Origin: Bacillota bacterium
GTDB taxonomy: Bacteria; Eremiobacterota; SpSt-956; JAKJGF01
DNA: 64,000 nucleotides
Assembly: GCA_029555925.1 (NCBI GenBank)
Contig: JAKPQU010000630.1
Location: 1 to 64,000 of the forward strand
Reading direction: 5' to 3'
How positions within the stretch are numbered: position 1 is the first letter of the stretch; every line of letters starts with the position of its first letter. A program made the position numbers and the translations under genes. The notes under the pieces were generated by a model. That model had not been told where the DNA came from. It ran no database searches and saw nothing but the letters and a program-made list of their open reading frames with translations. This document shows positions 26,710-34,500 of this stretch, in pieces.

Positions 26710-26873
26710 AAGGCTTTGTGGTCAGGTACAGGAGAAAAGAAATGCGTCATAGAACCCTGTATATAAAAATAATTGATAGCAAATGGTATTATTTGTTCTG
26801 GGAATGGGCTGACCACTGAAATTTCCAGGGTATTCGTCTATACAACGATCATATTACCTTCATCTGATCCATG

Positions 26874-29012
26874 TTACATCATTACATCAGGCGGCAGATT
26901 GTCAGGCGGCAGATTCTCAGGCGGCAGATTCTCAGGCGGCGGATTTTCTGATGGTGGAATATAAGTATCGGGAACCGGTTTAGAAGAAGATTTCTTTTCA
27001 AAGTCAGCTATCTCCTGAATAACTTTATTGAACTTTTTGGACAAATTACCTTCCGGTAACAGAATTTTAACTTTTCTGCAGATATCTTTTGCACTTTTGA
27101 TATTACCACTGTCGATAAGAGCCTGTATTTTCAGGAGATAAGAGCTGATACATCCCTCTTTTGCCGATATATTAGTTTTATCTATTTTCAGGGCATTATT
27201 ATATGCTTCCAGTGCCCGGTCAATATCTTTATCCATATATGCCCGGCCGATTTGTAAATAACATTCTAGAAATAAAGCTTTTACCTCTTTCTCTTTTCTC
27301 TCATTACCGGATAAAGTATCCAATAATGTTGCAGCATTAAGATATTTGCCCATGTTTAAATAACATCTGACAAGGCCTGTTTTTGCCTGAATATTATCCT
27401 CGTCCAGTTTCAGAGCACTGTTAAAAACATCTTCTGCTTTTTTTAAATCCTTATTTTTAAAATAAATATTTCCAAGTTTTATATATTGTTCTGCAGCTTT
27501 TTTCTTTTCTGGGATTTTTTCATAGCAACCGGCAATTTTAGCAATAAGCTCCGGTTTATCAGGTTTTTCTCCCAGAAGATATTCATCAAAACATCTGCCT
27601 CCATAAGTATATTTACCGGAAGAGTAAAACATTTCACCCCAGTCACAATAATTTTCTGAAGTTCCGCCTTTCAGGCTGATAATTTTATCCAGTTCTCTTC
27701 CGGCTTCTTCAAATTTATTCTGAGCAAGATAGGACAGTAAGAGTATTTTATGACCTTCTTTATTATCCGGATTTAAGAGTAAAGCTTTATTACATAAATC
27801 TATAGCAATTGAAAAATTGTGTTTTTCCAGGTGCTCTTCAGCCATATTTACAAGTCGTTCCGGATTATTAAAATAAAATTTCCACAGTCCAAGAATACCT
27901 GTTATTAACAGCAGAGAGAAAACTACAGAAATAATTGTTTTGCCTTTTCCTGTATTCTCCCCTGACGGAGATAAAGCAGTAATCAATGGAATTACAGGAG
28001 CATTTACTTTTTCTTTAATTTCAACTTCATATTGTTTTATATCTTCTTTAAGCAGATTATCTTCCTCTGTAATTGCCTTTACAGGATGTTTATCATTTTT
28101 TATTTTCTTATTTTCTTCGTATTCTTCAATAGCTTTTTTCATTTCCTTTGCACTTATATATCTATCTTTCGGTGCCATAGAAAGGGCTTTTACAATTATA
28201 GCTTCCAGTTCTTCAGACACAAGGGGATTAATTTTTCTCAGGGATTTAAAAGAAAAAGGCGCTAAAGGCATTTCACCTGCCAGTAAACAGTGCATGGTAG
28301 CACCAAGGGAATAAATATCAGATGCAGGCACAGGTTTACCGTAAAAGAGTTCCTCCGCTGAGAAAACAGGAGTTCCTATTGAAGTTTTAGTTGTCTGACT
28401 GTCAGGTAAAACCCTTCTGGCTATACCGAAATCTATAAGCATGATTTTTCCGTCGCCATTTTTAATCATTATATTCGCAGGTTTTAAATCTCTGTAAACT
28501 ACCGGAGGAGACAGGGAATGGAGATAATCAAGGGCATCGAGTATCTGTTTTGACCATTCAAGAACCTTATCTTCAGGCACTCCTACAGGAAAATATCCCT
28601 GAATAACTGTTTCAAGATCTTTGCCGTCAATAAAATCCATAACAAGATAATAACGGCCATTTTCTATAAAATAATCCTTTACAACAGGCAAATTGGGATG
28701 GCGCAGGTCATGAAGTATTTCCGCTTCTTTTTTGAAAGCTTTGATCATATACTGCTGGTCTGCAGCACTGATTGACTGAGTAAGCATTTCCTTGACAGCA
28801 CAGGGTTTATCCAGAAATCTTCTGTCTATTGCTTCATAAACGGAACCCATACCGCCTGATTTTATCTTTCTCTTTATTTCATATCGTCCGTCAAGTATTA
28901 TTCCTTTACCGAGTGAACCGCTTTCAGTGACAGGAATTATCTTACATCCGCATCCCTGGCAGAATTTTGCATCTTCCCTGTTCTGGTGGCCACATTTATC
29001 GCAGAAAATCAT
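26874..29012 (-). CDS. Zinc-ribbon Ser/Thr kinase with TM and TPR domain
   Basis: The order is: zinc ribbon (C4, C7, C18, C21), kinase (about 40-310: SGGMGSVYEA, CAVKEML, VYRDLKPANIMI, DFGIA), a linker, one transmembrane helix (IISVVFSLLLITGILGLW, near 375), then TPRs that would lie outside the membrane. The C-terminus is a Pro-rich repeat (PPENLPPENLPPD). HRD is YRD and the APE triplet is AEE, both mild deviations. It probably senses or scaffolds envelope partners through the TPRs. The zinc ribbon and kinase resemble the first half of the 2.5 kb kinase. SD GGAG seven bases before the ATG. Convergent with the WD40 gene. Confidence 0.92.
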   Translation of the reverse strand: MIFCDKCGHQNREDAKFCQGCGCKIIPVTESGSLGKGIILDGRYEIKRKIKSGGMGSVYEAIDRRFLDKPCAVKEMLTQSISAADQQYMIKAFKKEAEILHDLRHPNLPVVKDYFIENGRYYLVMDFIDGKDLETVIQGYFPVGVPEDKVLEWSKQILDALDYLHSLSPPVVYRDLKPANIMIKNGDGKIMLIDFGIARRVLPDSQTTKTSIGTPVFSAEELFYGKPVPASDIYSLGATMHCLLAGEMPLAPFSFKSLRKINPLVSEELEAIIVKALSMAPKDRYISAKEMKKAIEEYEENKKIKNDKHPVKAITEEDNLLKEDIKQYEVEIKEKVNAPVIPLITALSPSGENTGKGKTIISVVFSLLLITGILGLWKFYFNNPERLVNMAEEHLEKHNFSIAIDLCNKALLLNPDNKEGHKILLLSYLAQNKFEEAGRELDKIISLKGGTSENYCDWGEMFYSSGKYTYGGRCFDEYLLGEKPDKPELIAKIAGCYEKIPEKKKAAEQYIKLGNIYFKNKDLKKAEDVFNSALKLDEDNIQAKTGLVRCYLNMGKYLNAATLLDTLSGNERKEKEVKALFLECYLQIGRAYMDKDIDRALEAYNNALKIDKTNISAKEGCISSYLLKIQALIDSGNIKSAKDICRKVKILLPEGNLSKKFNKVIQEIADFEKKSSSKPVPDTYIPPSENPPPENLPPENLPPDNLPPDVMM
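26885..26943 (-). repeat. 18-bp-spaced tandem repeat at the kinase C-terminus
   Basis: Three to four copies of a CAGGCGGCAGATT-type unit encode the repeated NLPPEN/NLPPD tail in frame. It lies at the very 3' end of the gene. Confidence 0.7.
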
Positions 29013-29032
29013 AAAATTTCTCCATTTTTAAA

Positions 29033-29147
29033 ATCGTGACGCGTGACGCGTGACGCGTGACGCGTATTTTCTCACAGGGCCTTTAATAAAACGCCCCTAC
29101 TCGACATTTATGTCTCACGACTCACTTCTCACGACTCACGACTCACT
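29033..29147. repeat. Composite heptamer element with GGGC...GCCC hairpin
   Basis: Four GTGACGC units are followed by a central palindrome (GGGCCTTTAATAAAACGCCC, one mismatch) and inverted CACGACT units. A near-identical sequence occurs at 35.6-35.7 kb. Confidence 0.75.
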
Positions 29148-29207
29148 ATTTACTTTAACATATTTTGCTTCAGAAGGAAATATTTTTTTCATCTTGAAAT
29201 TTTATCT

Positions 29208-30551
29208 ATGAAAAAATTTATGCTATTTATGATTGTATTAATATTCTTATTCCTTTTTCAGTGCTTTTCATTGCAGGGACAGACTTCAAAAGAAGTTGAA
29301 AAACTTGTAGATAGAGCTGTAGAGCTTATAAAAGACAAAAATTATACCGGAGCTCTGCACATACTTGAAGAAGCTAAAAATAAAGATAAAAATTACTGGC
29401 CTGTCTATCTTTATACAGGTATGGCCTATCATCTTAATACTGACTACGGTAAAGCCATAATCTATTATAAAATATTTATTAAAAATGCCGGAACTCATCA
29501 GAAACTTGGAACGGCCTTTTATAATTTAGGAGATTGTTATTACCGGACAGATAAAAAGAAAGAAGCCATTGAATCACTGGAAAAAGCAAGGTCTTTATTC
29601 TATAATAATAATGAAAGAGACTATTATATAAGAACGTTGAAAAAACTTGTAGATATCACTTCAGGAAGTGAAAATAAAAAATATAGAGAAGAATTATCAC
29701 ATCCTTTCCCCACTGTTACTCCGACAGCTACAAGAACTGCTATCACGACAATGACTCCTACAAAAATTCCCTTTACCCCGACACCCACAATGACTGCCAC
29801 CCCTGCGGAACACATGGCCATAATAGAAGGAGGGGAATTCTATATGGGTGCTTCTGATAAAGATGTAGATAGTATTTCGGAAGAAAAACCATTGCATAAA
29901 GTATATCTGAATTCTTATAAGATAGACATATATGAAACTACAAACAGCCAGTATTGTAAATTCTTAAATGAGAAAATGGCTGAAACAGATAGCAGTGAGT
30001 ATAAATGGATCGATATAGATAACGAATATTGCAGAATAGCCAGGTCAGAAGGTAAATACATAGTTAAACAGGGAGGCTATGAAAATTATCCTGTTACCTG
30101 CGTTTCCTGGTACGGTGCAGTGGCTTACGGGAAATGGTGTTACAAGAGACTGCCTACTGAAGCGGAATGGGAGCGAGCCGCTAAAGGGCAAACAAAAAAT
30201 ATATATCCCTGGGGCGATACATGGGATCCATTAAAATGCGCAAACAATACAGGCGGCGAAGGGAGCGTCATGCCGGTCGGAGCATTCCCGGCAGGTGCTT
30301 CAGAGGATAAATTAATGGATATGGCAGGAAATCTGTGCGAATGGTGCAATGACTGGTATTCTGCCGATTATTACTCTCTGAGTCCATACAAAAACCCCGG
30401 AGGTCCTCCTGACGGCTCATACAGAACTGTAAGGGGAGGTAGCTGGAATAAAAGTAAAAGTTCTTATTTTCGAACGACATGTCGATATTATTTTATGCCA
30501 GGAACAACATCACCTTATGTAGGTTTCAGACTCGTGAAAGATGTAAGGTAA
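29208..30551 (+). CDS. TPR plus SUMF1/formylglycine-enzyme-like protein
   Basis: A signal sequence (KKFMLFMIVLIFLFLFQCF) is followed by two or three TPRs (30-145), a Thr/Pro-rich linker, and an SUMF1/FGE-sulfatase domain (205-447): MAIIEGGEFYMG, YPVTCVSWYGAVAYGKWC, RLPTEAEWERAAKG, PWGDTWD, MAGNLCEWCNDWY, VRGGSWN, VGFRLVK. Family members include sulfatase-activating enzymes and non-catalytic fold relatives such as PvdO. The two catalytic cysteines expected after RGGS (as in RGGSYMCxxxYC) are absent (RGGSWNKSKSSYFR), so a formylglycine-generating role is unlikely. No SD is close to the ATG. Confidence 0.87.
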   Translation: MKKFMLFMIVLIFLFLFQCFSLQGQTSKEVEKLVDRAVELIKDKNYTGALHILEEAKNKDKNYWPVYLYTGMAYHLNTDYGKAIIYYKIFIKNAGTHQKLGTAFYNLGDCYYRTDKKKEAIESLEKARSLFYNNNERDYYIRTLKKLVDITSGSENKKYREELSHPFPTVTPTATRTAITTMTPTKIPFTPTPTMTATPAEHMAIIEGGEFYMGASDKDVDSISEEKPLHKVYLNSYKIDIYETTNSQYCKFLNEKMAETDSSEYKWIDIDNEYCRIARSEGKYIVKQGGYENYPVTCVSWYGAVAYGKWCYKRLPTEAEWERAAKGQTKNIYPWGDTWDPLKCANNTGGEGSVMPVGAFPAGASEDKLMDMAGNLCEWCNDWYSADYYSLSPYKNPGGPPDGSYRTVRGGSWNKSKSSYFRTTCRYYFMPGTTSPYVGFRLVKDVR

Positions 30552-30590
30552 AAAGATAAAAAAATCTCACCTTCATCTTGATTTTATCAT
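30538..30590 (+). terminator. Hairpin terminator overlapping the SUMF1-gene stop
   Basis: AAGATGTAAGGT pairs with ACCTTCATCTT with one bulged base, followed by GATTTTATC. The stem contains the stop codon. Confidence 0.5.
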
Positions 30591-30641
30591 GTATTTGCCC
30601 TATACTGATGGAAATAAAATTATAGAAAAGAGGTAAAGATT

Positions 30642-31394
30642 TTGAAAAGAACTTTAATCTGCTCAGTCCTTATTTTCTTGCTTATAGCCATGTTTGCAGG
30701 CTGTAATAAAGAAAGTACATCCACCCCTCAGCCGGGAACAACTCCATCGGAAGCAACAGGTGGCACGACCCCGGTAGAAACAGTTTCCACACCTGCTGAA
30801 ACTTCAGAGAAAACACCTGCTGAAACAGCGGAGAAAACACCTGCTGAAATCAGGGTTCGCCATATACTGGTAAAAACAGAAAAAGAAGCCGATGAAATAA
30901 TTGCGAAATTAAAAAAAGACGGTAAAAACGCTGATTTTGCGGCAATAGCTATGGAAAAATCCATGTGTCCTTCCAAAGAAAAAGGCGGAGACTTAGGAGT
31001 ATTCGGTAAAGGAGCAATGGTGCCTGAATTTGAAAAAGCTGCATTTAATCTTAAAACAGGTGAAATAGGAAAAGTAAAAACCCAGTTCGGCTGGCATGTT
31101 ATAGAAAGGACGGAGCTTCATATGGGAGAAATAAAAGCGAGTCATATACTTGTTAAAACAAAAGAAGAAGCGGAAAAAATCATTAAAGAGCTTAAAGATG
31201 GCGGAGATTTTGCAAAAATTGCGAAGGAAAAATCCGAATGTCCTTCCAAACAAAATGGCGGAGATCTCGGTTATTTCGGCAAAGGTGCTATGGTGCCGGA
31301 ATTTGAGAAAGCAGCTTTTGCTCTTAAAGTAGGAGAAATAAGTAAGCCAGTTCAGACCCAGTTCGGATGGCATGTTATAAAAAGAACGGAATAA
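30642..31394 (+). CDS. Double-parvulin peptidyl-prolyl isomerase lipoprotein
   Basis: The start is TTG, preceded by AAAGAGG. A lipoprotein signal ends AMFAGC. After a Thr/Pro/Glu spacer (25-68) come two near-identical PpiC/parvulin domains (about 68-160 and 162-250). Each has RHILVKT or SHILVKT, FAxIAxEKSxCPSKxxGGDLGxFGKGAMVPEFEKAAF, and TQFGWHVIxRTE. The product is probably anchored in the envelope, helping fold exported proteins. The stop TAA is the first part of a TAATGCG heptamer array. Confidence 0.92.
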   Translation: MKRTLICSVLIFLLIAMFAGCNKESTSTPQPGTTPSEATGGTTPVETVSTPAETSEKTPAETAEKTPAEIRVRHILVKTEKEADEIIAKLKKDGKNADFAAIAMEKSMCPSKEKGGDLGVFGKGAMVPEFEKAAFNLKTGEIGKVKTQFGWHVIERTELHMGEIKASHILVKTKEEAEKIIKELKDGGDFAKIAKEKSECPSKQNGGDLGYFGKGAMVPEFEKAAFALKVGEISKPVQTQFGWHVIKRTE

Positions 31395-31431
31395 TGCGTG
31401 TGATGCGTAATGCGTGATGCGTGATGCGTGA
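31395..31431. repeat. GTGATGC/GTAATGC heptamer array
   Basis: Five tandem units directly after the parvulin stop codon, upstream of the RiPP-like precursor promoter region. Confidence 0.75.
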
Positions 31432-31447
31432 TTGTAACTGCCGGTAT

Positions 31448-31503
31448 TGTTAACAAAGTGTTAACATTTTGCCCTTTACTGTAATAAAATACTGTGTTAC
31501 AAT
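31448..31503 (+). promoter_or_regulatory. Candidate promoter and operator of the peptide precursor
   Basis: Two identical palindromes TGTTAACA (31448-31455 and 31459-31466), three bases apart, precede a possible promoter TTTACT (31475-31480), 17 bases, TACAAT (31498-31503). The paired palindromes look like a dimer-of-dimers operator. The leader to the start codon is about 115 bases. Confidence 0.4.
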
Positions 31504-31626
31504 TATTACATAATAACAGACATGACCGGAGCGTTTACAATCACATATGAAAATTAAGAAGCAGTTAAGCATATAAGACTTCATCATTTTCATATAAATC
31601 TGAATAATATGGGAGGAGATATAAAC

Positions 31627-31998
31627 ATGGAGATTTCCAGAACAAATAATATGCATACCGCCTCTAAAGGCGGTCAGGTAACTGCAAAGAAATCATCCGA
31701 TACAGAACCTAAAGACAGAGTAGACCTGCTCAACGAACAGGTTTCAAAAGGAACCTTATCGGAAGATATTGCAGCCAGAATAAAAGAACTCAAAAGTCAG
31801 GTTCAGGAAGAAAAAGCTTTCGGTAAGCCGACATGTTACGCACCTGCAAGAGAAAAAGATATAAAACCGACATGTTATGCACCTGCAAAATTGCCAAAAC
31901 CGACATGTTATGCACCTGCAAGAGATATTAAACCGACATGTTATGCACCGATGAGCACAGAAGAAAGAGTATTCCCGAAACCGCTGTGTTATCTTTAA
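31627..31998 (+). CDS. Multi-core RiPP precursor candidate with KPTCYAP repeats
   Basis: The frame opens at 31609, but GGGAGGAG at 31611-31618 points to ATG 31627, giving 123 residues. Residues 1-66 are a polar, helical leader-like part (KDRVDLLNEQ, TLSEDIAARIKELKSQ). From residue 67 the sequence K-P-T-C-Y-A-P occurs four times (K67, K80, K91, K102), separated by short linkers, and the protein ends with a fifth variant KPLCYL (K118-L123). K, P, C and Y are constant in all five. The 21-base units are almost identical in DNA, suggesting recent duplication. A strong terminator and two radical SAM/SPASM genes follow, the classic precursor-maturase order. I infer that the Cys and/or Tyr of each repeat is modified, then cleaved out. 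It could instead be a metal-binding repeat protein. No export signal. Confidence 0.75.
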   Translation: MEISRTNNMHTASKGGQVTAKKSSDTEPKDRVDLLNEQVSKGTLSEDIAARIKELKSQVQEEKAFGKPTCYAPAREKDIKPTCYAPAKLPKPTCYAPARDIKPTCYAPMSTEERVFPKPLCYL

Positions 31999-32013
31999 TA
32001 CTCTTGTAATCAG

Positions 32014-32051
32014 AAAAAAGATAGAATAGACAAATCTATTCTATCTTTTTT
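32014..32051 (+). terminator. Terminator between precursor and radical SAM gene
   Basis: A perfect 17-bp stem (left arm 32014-32030, right arm 32035-32051) with a CAAA loop and a T6 run on its 3' side. It sits 15 bases after the precursor stop and 19 bases before the first maturase start. It would leave most transcripts carrying only the precursor. Confidence 0.9.
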
Positions 32052-32070
32052 ATGGAAAGAAGGACATAAA

Positions 32071-33180
32071 ATGGAAGATTATTCCAATATGAGTTATATA
32101 CTGGAATTTACGGAACTATGTAATAACAGATGCAGTCACTGTTATAACATATGGAAAATGGACGGATATAAAGAAAAAGGGAAAGAGCTTACCACGGAAG
32201 AATGGAAGAAGGTTATAAAAAAGCTCAAGGAAGAAACAGATTGTAAAACTGTTGCCATAACAGGCGGAGAGCCGACTCTGAGGCCTGATTTTTTAGAGAT
32301 ACTCCAATTTATTGATAGTCTTGGCATAATATCGATTTTAATCACAAACGGAACCGGATTATCAAAAGATTTTATAAAAAATTGTATAGACAGAGGAGTA
32401 AGACTTTTCGAGTTACCCCTTCTCGGCCCCACAAGGGAAATACACAATGAAATCTCGGGGAATGACTGCTGGGATAATGTAATAGAAGCAGTTATCGAAA
32501 TAAAAAGCATGAATGCGAGACCTGTTATGGTATTTGTCGCAACAAATAAAAATATCCCCTATTTTGAAGAAACCCTGAAACTTGCCATAGCACTCGATAC
32601 GGGTGGTATGATGCTGAACCGTTTTAATCCCGGCGGAGAAGGTATAAAGCATATGGATGAACTGATTCCTTCGGCAGAAGATTTCGAACAGATCCTGGAG
32701 ATTGCGAACAGACTTTCTTTTGAATACAGATATCCTGTAAGCTGTTCCATTCCAATTCACCCCTGTATAATAAATATGTCAAAATATCCATACCTGGGAA
32801 CAGGGTTCTGTGCGGCAGGAACAGACAGGGCCTATTACACGATAAGCCCTCAGGGCATGATGAGACCCTGCAATCACTCCCCTACTATACTCGGCCATTT
32901 CCTTACAGAAAAATTTGTCGATATGATACATAAACCTGTTATGAAAGAATTTGCAGATGCCATTCCTCCCATATGCGAACCATGTCCTATGGCCAGGGAA
33001 TGTCAGGGAGGATGTAAAGCAACGGCAGAAGTCTGTTATGGTTCAATAAGGGAAATGGATCCGTTTCTGAAAAAAAACCTTCACCGTCATCCTCTTTACA
33101 GAGGTAAAGGAGAAATGCAAGAGGCGCCGGTTCATGAGGACGAAGGAGATTATTCGGGGGAATATAATCGTGACGCGTAA
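32071..33180 (+). CDS. Radical SAM/SPASM peptide maturase candidate 1
   Basis: The radical SAM core has C17xxxC21xxC24 (CNNRCSHC) for the SAM-binding 4Fe-4S cluster and the GGEPTLR motif near residue 68. The C-terminal SPASM domain (about 245-345) has the full seven-cysteine pattern: CAAG, CNHS, CEPC, CQGGC and CYG. It would bind two auxiliary clusters, as in sactipeptide, ranthipeptide and sulfatase maturases. No N-terminal precursor-recognition (RRE/PqqD-like) domain is visible. SD AGAAGGA lies seven bases before the ATG. It lies just past the precursor terminator. It is a close paralogue of the next gene (shared LLGPxREIHNEIxGNDCWD). The last residues and the TAA stop come from a GTAACGC heptamer array. 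Confidence 0.93.
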   Translation: MEDYSNMSYILEFTELCNNRCSHCYNIWKMDGYKEKGKELTTEEWKKVIKKLKEETDCKTVAITGGEPTLRPDFLEILQFIDSLGIISILITNGTGLSKDFIKNCIDRGVRLFELPLLGPTREIHNEISGNDCWDNVIEAVIEIKSMNARPVMVFVATNKNIPYFEETLKLAIALDTGGMMLNRFNPGGEGIKHMDELIPSAEDFEQILEIANRLSFEYRYPVSCSIPIHPCIINMSKYPYLGTGFCAAGTDRAYYTISPQGMMRPCNHSPTILGHFLTEKFVDMIHKPVMKEFADAIPPICEPCPMARECQGGCKATAEVCYGSIREMDPFLKKNLHRHPLYRGKGEMQEAPVHEDEGDYSGEYNRDA

Positions 33181-33279
33181 CGCGTAACGCGTAACGCGTG
33201 GTTCGTAATGCCTGTTTTCACCGGTACCGGGCGAACACAGTGGTTCGCCCCTGCGACTCACGACTCACTTTTCACTAAT
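33166..33279. repeat. Composite heptamer element with GGGCGAACAC hairpin
   Basis: GTRACGC heptamers that contain the stop codon of the first maturase, then the palindrome ACCGGGCGAACAC...GGTTCGCCCCTGC and inverted CACGACT/TTTTCAC units. Confidence 0.75.
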
Positions 33280-33366
33280 AACCATAACCGTTTCGGTCAT
33301 AACGAAAAATGAGAATTTGTTCCTCCCGTCACGCGTTACGCGTTACGCATTACGATTCTCATATAA
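33280..33366. repeat. Family C composite palindrome, copy 2
   Basis: In inverted orientation to copy 1: AACCGTTTCGGTCAT, TGAGAAT, TTCCTCCCG, four inverted heptamers, GATTCTCATA. It separates the two maturase genes and ends at the SD of the second. Confidence 0.7.
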
Positions 33367-33378
33367 AAAGGAGAATTT

Positions 33379-34437
33379 ATGAAAGAAAATCCCTATTGTA
33401 AACTGCATTATATAATAGAACTTACAGAAGCATGTAATAACAGGTGCCATTACTGTTACAATGTATGGAAACTGAAAGGTCGCAGAAAAGAAATCAGAAA
33501 AGAACTTTCTACTGAAGAGTGGAAATTTGCCATAGATAAACTCCACAGGGAAACAGGCTGTACCTGTATCACCCTTTCCGGCGGAGAACCTACGTTGAGA
33601 GAAGATTTTTTAGAGATACTGTCTCATATTCATTCCAAACATATCGAGCCAATGCTTATCACAAACGGGAGCAACCTGTCATCGGGATTGATACATGCCT
33701 GTATGGAAAGAGGGGTACGGGTTTTTGAAGTGCCGCTCCTTGGGCCTTCCAGGGAAATACACAATGAAATAGCGGGAAATGACTGCTGGGACAAAATCAT
33801 AGAAGGTATTGTAGAAATAAGAGCATATGGCGGAAGACCTGTAGTGGTTTTTGTTGCAACAAAGAAAAATCTGCCTTTTTTTGAAGAAACCTTAAAGCTT
33901 GCCATAGCACTGGAATCTGACAGTATGATGCTGAACCGCTTCAATGCCGGAGGAGAAGGGTTCAGCTATATAGACGAATTAATGCCTGATGCGGAAGAAT
34001 TTGAAAAAGCCATGGATATTGCAAACACTTATTCACAGCAGTACAGATATATGATAAGCAGTTCAATTCCGGTGCAGCCATGTCTCATAGATGTAAATAA
34101 ATATCCTTATATAAGGGCAGGCTTCTGTGCGGCAGGTACAGACTCCGGGTATTTCACAATAGGCCCTGACGGTTTAATGAGACCATGTAATCATTCGTCA
34201 AGAATTCTCGGAAATTTTCTCACTGAGAAATTCGAAGATATTATAAAAAAACCTGAAGTGGAAGAATTTAAAACTGCAGTGCCCGATATATGTGTGCCAT
34301 GTCCCCATGTAGCGTTCTGCCAGGGCGGATGCAAAGCAGCTGCAGAGGTGTGTTACGGCTCTGTTAAAGAACTGGATCCGTTTCTCAAGAGAAATTTAGA
34401 AAGGCAGAAAAATTACTTGAAGAATCGTGGCGCGTAA
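33379..34437 (+). CDS. Radical SAM/SPASM peptide maturase candidate 2
   Basis: The 352 residues have the same plan as the preceding gene: C19xxxC23xxC26 (CNNRCHYC), GGEPTLRE, and a seven-cysteine SPASM domain (CAAG, CNHS, CVPC, CQGGC, CYG). Over the core the two are collinear without large gaps, so they arose by duplication. Two maturases may divide the modifications, act on different repeats, or form a heterodimer (all inference). A strong SD (AAAAAGGAG) lies within family C repeat DNA, six bases before the ATG. The C-terminal residues run into a heptamer array that supplies the TAA stop. Confidence 0.93.
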   Translation: MKENPYCKLHYIIELTEACNNRCHYCYNVWKLKGRRKEIRKELSTEEWKFAIDKLHRETGCTCITLSGGEPTLREDFLEILSHIHSKHIEPMLITNGSNLSSGLIHACMERGVRVFEVPLLGPSREIHNEIAGNDCWDKIIEGIVEIRAYGGRPVVVFVATKKNLPFFEETLKLAIALESDSMMLNRFNAGGEGFSYIDELMPDAEEFEKAMDIANTYSQQYRYMISSSIPVQPCLIDVNKYPYIRAGFCAAGTDSGYFTIGPDGLMRPCNHSSRILGNFLTEKFEDIIKKPEVEEFKTAVPDICVPCPHVAFCQGGCKAAAEVCYGSVKELDPFLKRNLERQKNYLKNRGA

Positions 34438-34500
34438 CGTATGACGCGTAAAAGGTCACGGATGGTTCATCCCGTCACGCATCACGCGTCACGCGTCACG
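34422..34500. repeat. Heptamer array between convergent genes
   Basis: GTRACGC units then inverted GCATCAC, GCGTCAC units. It supplies the stop of the second maturase and ends at the stop of the convergent oxidoreductase. Confidence 0.75.

Noticed and set aside
26718..26816. GTGGTCAG / CTGACCAC inverted pair after the WD40 gene
   Set aside because: Only 8 bp, 83 bases apart, no target duplication and no element between them.
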